The position numbers and the translations under genes are program-made. Of a stretch of DNA of 64,000 nt, positions 59,546-64,000 are shown piece by piece (positions within the stretch are counted from its first letter, which is position 1; each line of letters begins with the position of its first letter). A model generated the notes under the pieces. The model saw only the letters and a program-made list of their open reading frames with translations, had not been told where the DNA came from and did no database searches. Source of the DNA: Streptococcus oralis subsp. dentisani (GTDB lineage: Bacteria > Bacillota > Bacilli > Lactobacillales > Streptococcaceae); assembly GCF_002096335.1 (NCBI RefSeq), contig NZ_NCUW01000030.1, forward strand, positions 124,001-188,000. The letters are read 5' to 3'.

Positions 59546-60815
59546 ACACCAAGAAATCTTAAGTTATCTGGAAGAGTTACCAATAGGAAAACGTGTCAGT
59601 GTTCGTAGCATTTCCAATCACTTGGGTGTCAGTGATGGGACGGCTTATCGTGCCATTAAAGAAGCTGAAAACCGTGGAATTGTAGAAACTCGACCTCGTA
59701 GTGGAACCATTCGTGTCAAATCTCAGAAAGTGGCGATTGAAAAACTGACCTATGCAGAGATTGCAGAAGTAACCTCATCTGAAGTCTTGGCTGGTCAGGA
59801 AGGGTTGGACAAGGAATTCAGCAAATTTTCAATCGGGGCTATGACCGAGCGGAATATCTTATCCTATCTGAATGATGGTGGTTTGTTAATCGTCGGAGAC
59901 CGTACTCGTATTCAGCTTTTGGCGCTGGAAAATGAAAATGCAGTTCTGGTGACGGGTGGTTTTCATGTGCATGAGGATGTACTGGAACTTGCCAATCAGA
60001 AAGGAATCCCTGTTTTACGAAGCAAGCATGATACCTTTACAGTTGCAACCATGATCAATAGAGCTTTGTCAAATGTGCAGATTAAGACAGACATTTTAAC
60101 AGTTGAAAAAATCTATCGTCCTAGCCATGAGTATGGCTTTTTGAGGGAAACGGACACAGTGAAAGACTATTTGGACTTGGTACGTAAGAACAGAAGTAGT
60201 CGTTTCCCAGTCATTAACCAACATCAAGTGGTTGTGGGAGTGATTACCATGCGTGATGCAGGGGACAAATCCCCTAGCACGACGATTGATAAGGTGATGA
60301 CGCGCAGCATTTTCGTAACAGGCTTAGCGACTAATATTGCCAATGTCAGTCAACGGATGATCGCAGAAGACTTTGAGATGGTTCCCGTTGTCAGAAGTAA
60401 CCAAACCTTGCTCGGAGTTGTAACGAGACGAGATGTCATGGATAAGATGAGTCGTTCTCAGGTTTCGGCTTTGCCGACTTTTTCAGAGCAAATCGGTCAA
60501 AAGTTGTCTTATCATCACGACGAAGTTGTGATTACAGTTGAGCCCTTTATGCTTGAAAAGAACGGAGTTTTGGCAAATGGTGTTCTTGCTGAAATTTTAA
60601 CTCATATGACACAGGATTTGGTGGCAAATAGCAGACGCAATTTAATCATCGAGCAGATGCTAGTTTACTTCTTACAAGCTGTTCAGATAGATGATACTTT
60701 GCGAATTCAGGCGCGTATTATTCACCACACGAGACGCTCAGCTATTATTGATTATGATATTTATCATGGTCATCAGATTGTTTCAAAAGCAAATGTTACA
60801 GTTAAAATCAATTAG
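59538..60815 (+). CDS. HTH-DRTGG-CBS-hotdog regulatory protein (YtoI-like)
   Basis: 425 residues. N-terminal winged helix (about 1-60), a DRTGG domain (about 70-190), two CBS domains (about 195-310) and a C-terminal hotdog/thioesterase-like domain (about 315-425). The DNA-binding plus nucleotide-sensing layout suggests a metabolite-responsive regulator; its targets are unknown. GTG start with AAGGAGAG (59526-59533) upstream. It overlaps the GNAT gene and is followed by map after 15 bases. Confidence 0.9.
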   Translation: MSKHQEILSYLEELPIGKRVSVRSISNHLGVSDGTAYRAIKEAENRGIVETRPRSGTIRVKSQKVAIEKLTYAEIAEVTSSEVLAGQEGLDKEFSKFSIGAMTERNILSYLNDGGLLIVGDRTRIQLLALENENAVLVTGGFHVHEDVLELANQKGIPVLRSKHDTFTVATMINRALSNVQIKTDILTVEKIYRPSHEYGFLRETDTVKDYLDLVRKNRSSRFPVINQHQVVVGVITMRDAGDKSPSTTIDKVMTRSIFVTGLATNIANVSQRMIAEDFEMVPVVRSNQTLLGVVTRRDVMDKMSRSQVSALPTFSEQIGQKLSYHHDEVVITVEPFMLEKNGVLANGVLAEILTHMTQDLVANSRRNLIIEQMLVYFLQAVQIDDTLRIQARIIHHTRRSAIIDYDIYHGHQIVSKANVTVKIN

Positions 60816-60830
60816 AATCTAGGAGAAAAA

Positions 60831-61691
60831 ATGATAACTTTAAAATCAGCACGTGAAATCGAAGCCATGGACAAGGCAGGTGATTTCCTCGCTAGCATCC
60901 ATATAGGCTTACGTGATTTGATTAAGCCAGGCGTGGATATGTGGGAAGTAGAAGAGTACGTTCGTCGACGTTGTAAAGAGGAGAATTTCCTTCCTCTACA
61001 GATTGGTGTGGATGGGGCAGTCATGGATTACCCCTATGCCACTTGTTGCTCTCTCAACGACGAAGTAGCTCACGCTTTTCCACGTCATTACATCTTGAAA
61101 GATGGCGATTTGCTCAAGGTTGACATGGTTCTAGGTGGTCCGATTGCCAAATCCGACCTCAATGTGTCAAAACTCAACTTTAATAATGTTGAGCAAATGA
61201 AAAAATACACCCAAAGTTATACAGGTGGTTTAGCAGACTCATGTTGGGCTTATGCAGTTGGTACACCGTCTGAAGAAGTGAAAAACCTGATGGACGTGAC
61301 CAAGGAAGCTATGTATATAGGGATTGAGCAAGCAGTTGTTGGCAATCGTATTGGAGATATCGGTGCAGCGATTCAAGAATATGCTGAAAGTCGCGGTTAC
61401 GGCGTCGTGCGTGATTTGGTTGGTCACGGAGTTGGTCCGACTATGCACGAGGAGCCAATGGTCCCTAACTACGGTGTTGCAGGTCGTGGTCTTCGTCTCC
61501 GTGAAGGAATGGTGCTGACCATTGAACCCATGATCAATACTGGGGACTGGGAAATTGATACAGATATGAAGACTGGCTGGGCTCATAAAACCATCGATGG
61601 CGGTCTATCTTGCCAATATGAACATCAGTTCGTGATTACTAAAGACGGTCCTGTTATCTTGACTAGTCAAGGTGAAGAAGGAACTTATTAA
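60831..61691 (+). CDS. map: Methionine aminopeptidase type I
   Basis: 286 residues. Removes the initiator methionine. Metal ligands in DLLKVDMVLGG, LADSCWAYAVG, GHGVGPTMHEEP, LTIEPM and QYEHQFVIT. Between the first two aspartates there is an extra segment of about 27 residues (SDLNVSKLNFNNVEQMKKY and neighbours) absent from E. coli Map; this insertion is known for streptococcal enzymes. AGGAGAA precedes the ATG. Confidence 0.97.
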   Translation: MITLKSAREIEAMDKAGDFLASIHIGLRDLIKPGVDMWEVEEYVRRRCKEENFLPLQIGVDGAVMDYPYATCCSLNDEVAHAFPRHYILKDGDLLKVDMVLGGPIAKSDLNVSKLNFNNVEQMKKYTQSYTGGLADSCWAYAVGTPSEEVKNLMDVTKEAMYIGIEQAVVGNRIGDIGAAIQEYAESRGYGVVRDLVGHGVGPTMHEEPMVPNYGVAGRGLRLREGMVLTIEPMINTGDWEIDTDMKTGWAHKTIDGGLSCQYEHQFVITKDGPVILTSQGEEGTY

Positions 61692-61695
61692 AATG

Positions 61696-61718
61696 AAAGG
61701 AGCTTGACTCCTTTTTTA
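61696..61718 (+). terminator. Terminator of the murA-map operon
   Basis: AAAGGAG (61696-61702) and CTCCTTT (61708-61714), followed by TTT. Confidence 0.85.
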
Positions 61719-61817
61719 TATTCAGTTTATATAAAATAGACAAGCGTAGCAAAGTTGTCACAAATTTTTTCTTTTGTAGTAAAATAAGATTAGAATTTTG
61801 TGAAAGTAGGTAATTCG

Positions 61818-62525
61818 TTGGAGTCTATTATATTTTTAGTATCAGTTTTCTTAGCCGGCATTCTGTCTTTCTTTTCACCCTGCATCTTCCCTTTGCTACC
61901 AGTCTATGCTGGTATTTTACTGGATGATCAGGGGAATTCGAAAAGCTTTCGATTTTTTGGAAGAGACGTTGCATGGTCAGGCTTAATTCGAACCTTGTGC
62001 TTTATTGCAGGAATCTCCCTCATTTTCTTTATTTTAGGATTTGGAGCTGGATTCCTAGGGCACATGCTCTATGCAGACTGGTTTCGTTATGCTATGGGAA
62101 TAGTCATTATTCTTTTAGGACTTCATCAGATGGAAATCTTGCATTTCAATAAACTGGAAGTTCAAAAGACAGTCACCTTTAAACAATCAAAGTCTAATCA
62201 CTATCTGTCAGCCTTTTTACTTGGGATAACCTTTAGTTTTGGTTGGACCCCTTGTATCGGACCAGTCTTAAGTTCAGTCTTGGCCCTAGCAGCTTCCGGT
62301 GGCAATGGTGCTTGGCAAGGAGCCGTGTTAACATTAGTATATACATTGGGAATGGCCCTTCCTTTCATTGTTTTGGCCTTGGCTTCGGGCTGGATTATGC
62401 CCTATTTTAGTAAATTAAAACCCCATATGATTCTACTAAAGAAAATCGGGGGAGCTTTGATTATTTTGATGGGATTATTATTAATGCTAGGGCAGTTAAA
62501 TGCCTTGTCAGGAATTCTTGGATAA
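61818..62525 (+). CDS. ccdA: CcdA-type thiol-disulfide electron transporter
   Basis: 235 residues from this start. Six hydrophobic segments; redox cysteines in FFSPCIFPLLPVY and FGWTPCIGPVL. It carries electrons from cytosolic thioredoxin to extracytoplasmic thioredoxin-like lipoproteins. TTG 61818 is chosen because GTAGG lies 7 bases upstream and the protein then begins MESIIFLVSVFL; GTG 61800 is the alternative. Directly followed by its likely partner. Confidence 0.9.
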   Translation: MESIIFLVSVFLAGILSFFSPCIFPLLPVYAGILLDDQGNSKSFRFFGRDVAWSGLIRTLCFIAGISLIFFILGFGAGFLGHMLYADWFRYAMGIVIILLGLHQMEILHFNKLEVQKTVTFKQSKSNHYLSAFLLGITFSFGWTPCIGPVLSSVLALAASGGNGAWQGAVLTLVYTLGMALPFIVLALASGWIMPYFSKLKPHMILLKKIGGALIILMGLLLMLGQLNALSGILG

Positions 62526-62537
62526 AAGGAGAAAAAA

Positions 62538-63083
62538 ATGAAAAAAGTTATTTTTGCTGGATTGAGCCTCATGTCTCTATTCTTGTTGATTGCCTGTGGT
62601 GAAAAAGAAACCAAACAGACAAGCAGTCCCAAACAACCTGCTGTACAACAAATTGCAGTCGGTAAGGATGCGCCAGACTTTACCTTGCAGTCTATGGATG
62701 GCAAAGAAGTGAAGTTATCGGACTACAAAGGGAAAAAGGTCTATTTGAAATTCTGGGCTTCTTGGTGTGGACCATGTAAAAAAAGCATGCCTGAGTTGAT
62801 GGAACTAGCTGCCAAACAAGATCGAGACTTTGAAATTTTGAGTGTCATTGCACCTGGTCTCCAAGGTGAAAAAACAGTTCAAGACTTTCCAAAATGGTAC
62901 CAAGAACAAGGCTATAAGGATATACCAGTTCTATATGATACGCAAGCAACCACCTTCCAAGCCTACCAAATTCGTAGTATTCCAACGGAATACTTGATTG
63001 ACAGTCAAGGAAAAATCGGAAAAATCCAATTTGGTGCTATTAGCAATGCTGATGCAGAAGCAGCATTTAAAGAAATGAAATAA
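62538..63083 (+). CDS. Thioredoxin-like lipoprotein (Etrx2-type, TlpA/ResA fold)
   Basis: 181 residues. Lipobox LIAC near residue 20, then a TlpA-like thioredoxin domain with active site WCGPC in FWASWCGPCKK and the cis-proline segment SIPTEYLI. Receives electrons from CcdA and reduces surface methionine sulfoxide reductase. It resembles the pneumococcal Etrx2. AAAGGAG precedes the ATG. Confidence 0.93.
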   Translation: MKKVIFAGLSLMSLFLLIACGEKETKQTSSPKQPAVQQIAVGKDAPDFTLQSMDGKEVKLSDYKGKKVYLKFWASWCGPCKKSMPELMELAAKQDRDFEILSVIAPGLQGEKTVQDFPKWYQEQGYKDIPVLYDTQATTFQAYQIRSIPTEYLIDSQGKIGKIQFGAISNADAEAAFKEMK

Positions 63084-63085
63084 AG

Positions 63086-63117
63086 AAAAAATCGCGAAGA
63101 AAATCGCGATTTTTTTA
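63086..63117. terminator. Bidirectional terminator between the thioredoxin gene and dacA
   Basis: AAAAAATCGCG (63086-63096) and CGCGATTTTTT (63105-63115). It reaches the dacA stop codon from the other side. Confidence 0.9.
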
Positions 63118-64000
63118 TAGTTTTTCATTGATAAAACGGATAAATTGATTCCACCAAACCTTCAAAAAGAAGGCTTTTTCAACTTTCTTTTCAGAAACCA
63201 TTTCAAAAGATGGTTTGTCGGAAGTGAGATAGCCCTGACCGACCAAATCCTGATCATCATAGGTTAGAGTACCAACAACCTTTCCTTCTTCTAGTGGAGC
63301 CATTTCTGATGTTGATTTCGGTGTGAATTGGAGAGTTGGTGTAGTACCGCTTCCGATGCGTTGGACGATGGAAATGTCTGACTTAGCGACAGCTTTCACA
63401 TTGTCTTCTTTACCATCCAGAACTGTTACTTTACTATCATTGTATGCTTCACCTTTCTGAACAACAGTTTTTAAGGCAAAGTTTGCAGAAATATAATCTA
63501 AAAGTGCAGAAGTTGCGGTAAAACGCGCATAAGGGTTGGTATCTTGTTGATCTGCATTTAAAACAACTGTAATAATACGCATCCCTTTTTCAACAGTTGT
63601 TCCAACGAATGAAGCACCAGCTTTATCAGTAGTACCTGTCTTTAGTCCATCAATACCACCACGATAGGCAGGCATTCCCTCCAACATATAGTTGGTTGAG
63701 TGGATTTCAAGTCCTGCAAAGGTAGAAGTTGGCTTTTTGGTGATTTCCAAAACTTGAGGATAATCTCGGATGAGGTTACGAGCGACGATTGCAACGTCGT
63801 AGGCACTCAACTTGTTTTCATCGTCTTTTTTAGAACCGGGATAGATATTATCGCCAAGGGTCTCATTATTTAAACCAGTAGTGTTTACAATAGTTGCATC
63901 TTGAATTCCCCATTCAAGAAGTTTAGCCCTCATTTTGTCTACAAAGTCTTTCTCAGAACCAGCAATCTTTTCTGCTAGTGCAATGGCAGCGCTGTTTGCA
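63115..64000 (-). CDS. dacA: D-alanyl-D-alanine carboxypeptidase PBP3/DacA, C-terminal part (5' end outside window)
   Basis: About 295 residues visible; the frame runs off the right edge. KTG motif in GLKTGTTDKAGASF; the Ala-Asn of the SxN motif lies at the very edge (ANSAAIALAEKIAG); a C-terminal beta domain (about the last 100 residues) and an amphipathic membrane-binding tail (FFLKVWWNQFIRFINEKL). It trims the terminal D-Ala of peptidoglycan pentapeptides and controls cross-linking. Confidence 0.94.
   Translation of the reverse strand, partial: ANSAAIALAEKIAGSEKDFVDKMRAKLLEWGIQDATIVNTTGLNNETLGDNIYPGSKKDDENKLSAYDVAIVARNLIRDYPQVLEITKKPTSTFAGLEIHSTNYMLEGMPAYRGGIDGLKTGTTDKAGASFVGTTVEKGMRIITVVLNADQQDTNPYARFTATSALLDYISANFALKTVVQKGEAYNDSKVTVLDGKEDNVKAVAKSDISIVQRIGSGTTPTLQFTPKSTSEMAPLEEGKVVGTLTYDDQDLVGQGYLTSDKPSFEMVSEKKVEKAFFLKVWWNQFIRFINEKL

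Overview
The window is chromosomal DNA from a low-GC Gram-positive coccus of the Streptococcus mitis group. Evidence is the set of recognisable streptococcal genes (coiA, cpoA, pepX, yabA, cvfB, prsA/PpmA, ccdA with an Etrx2-like thioredoxin), LPxTG surface proteins with YSIRK-type signals, extended -10 promoters (TGnTATAAT) before most genes, and an S_MK-box in front of metK. From memory the local gene blocks match S. pneumoniae, but their order differs and no choline-binding protein gene lies between rluD and proB, so S. mitis or S. oralis fits better than S. pneumoniae. Nearly all genes are on the + strand; argR, pepX and a partial dacA are on the - strand.

Layout. 1-6.9 kb: 3' end of rnr, smpB, tehB, a Card1/DUF1887-like nuclease gene, competence gene coiA, pepF and a trmR-like methyltransferase. 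6.9-9.2 kb: an accessory module made of a small serine recombinase, two 32-bp dyad sites flanking a strong terminator, and a proline-rich LPxTG protein. 9.3-14.4 kb: prsA, ftsW, ppc. 14.5-17.6 kb: a T-box-controlled trpXYZ-type ABC transporter. 17.7-21 kb: dnaG, rpoD and a MIP18-family gene. 21-25.4 kb: glycolipid glycosyltransferases (cpoA and a glucosyl-diacylglycerol synthase), two small membrane proteins, obg and a small gene. 25.7-32.3 kb: a large SHIRT/Rib-repeat LPxTG protein, a DEAD-box helicase and a VWA-domain LPxTG protein. 32.5-34 kb: metK behind an S_MK riboswitch that carries an unusual insertion and duplication. 34.4-44.3 kb: LysR regulator, lspA, rluD, proBAC, tmk, holB, yabA, rsmI, and trmFO behind a highly structured leader. 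44.4-48.5 kb: pyrH, frr, cvfB, a GrpB-family gene, a YozE-like gene and phoH. 48.7-51.5 kb (-): argR and pepX. 51.8-57.6 kb: dnaE, pfkA, pyk. 57.7-61.7 kb: murA, a GNAT acetyltransferase, a CBS/hotdog regulator and map. 61.8-64 kb: ccdA, an Etrx2-like thioredoxin lipoprotein and the convergent, truncated dacA.

Most of this is housekeeping: DNA replication and its control (dnaG, holB, yabA, dnaE), ribosome rescue and recycling (smpB, rnr, frr), envelope biogenesis (ftsW, murA, lspA, dacA, glycolipid synthases), glycolysis (pfkA, pyk) and proline synthesis (proBAC). The most unusual parts are (i) the 7.6-7.9 kb region, where paired recombinase-type sites bracket the terminator between a promoter and a surface-protein gene, suggesting a recombination-gated terminator switch; (ii) the CARF/Card1-like nuclease beside coiA with no CRISPR locus in the window; (iii) the rearranged S_MK-box; and (iv) a cloverleaf-like leader before trmFO. 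No rRNA, tRNA, CRISPR array or complete insertion sequence was seen.
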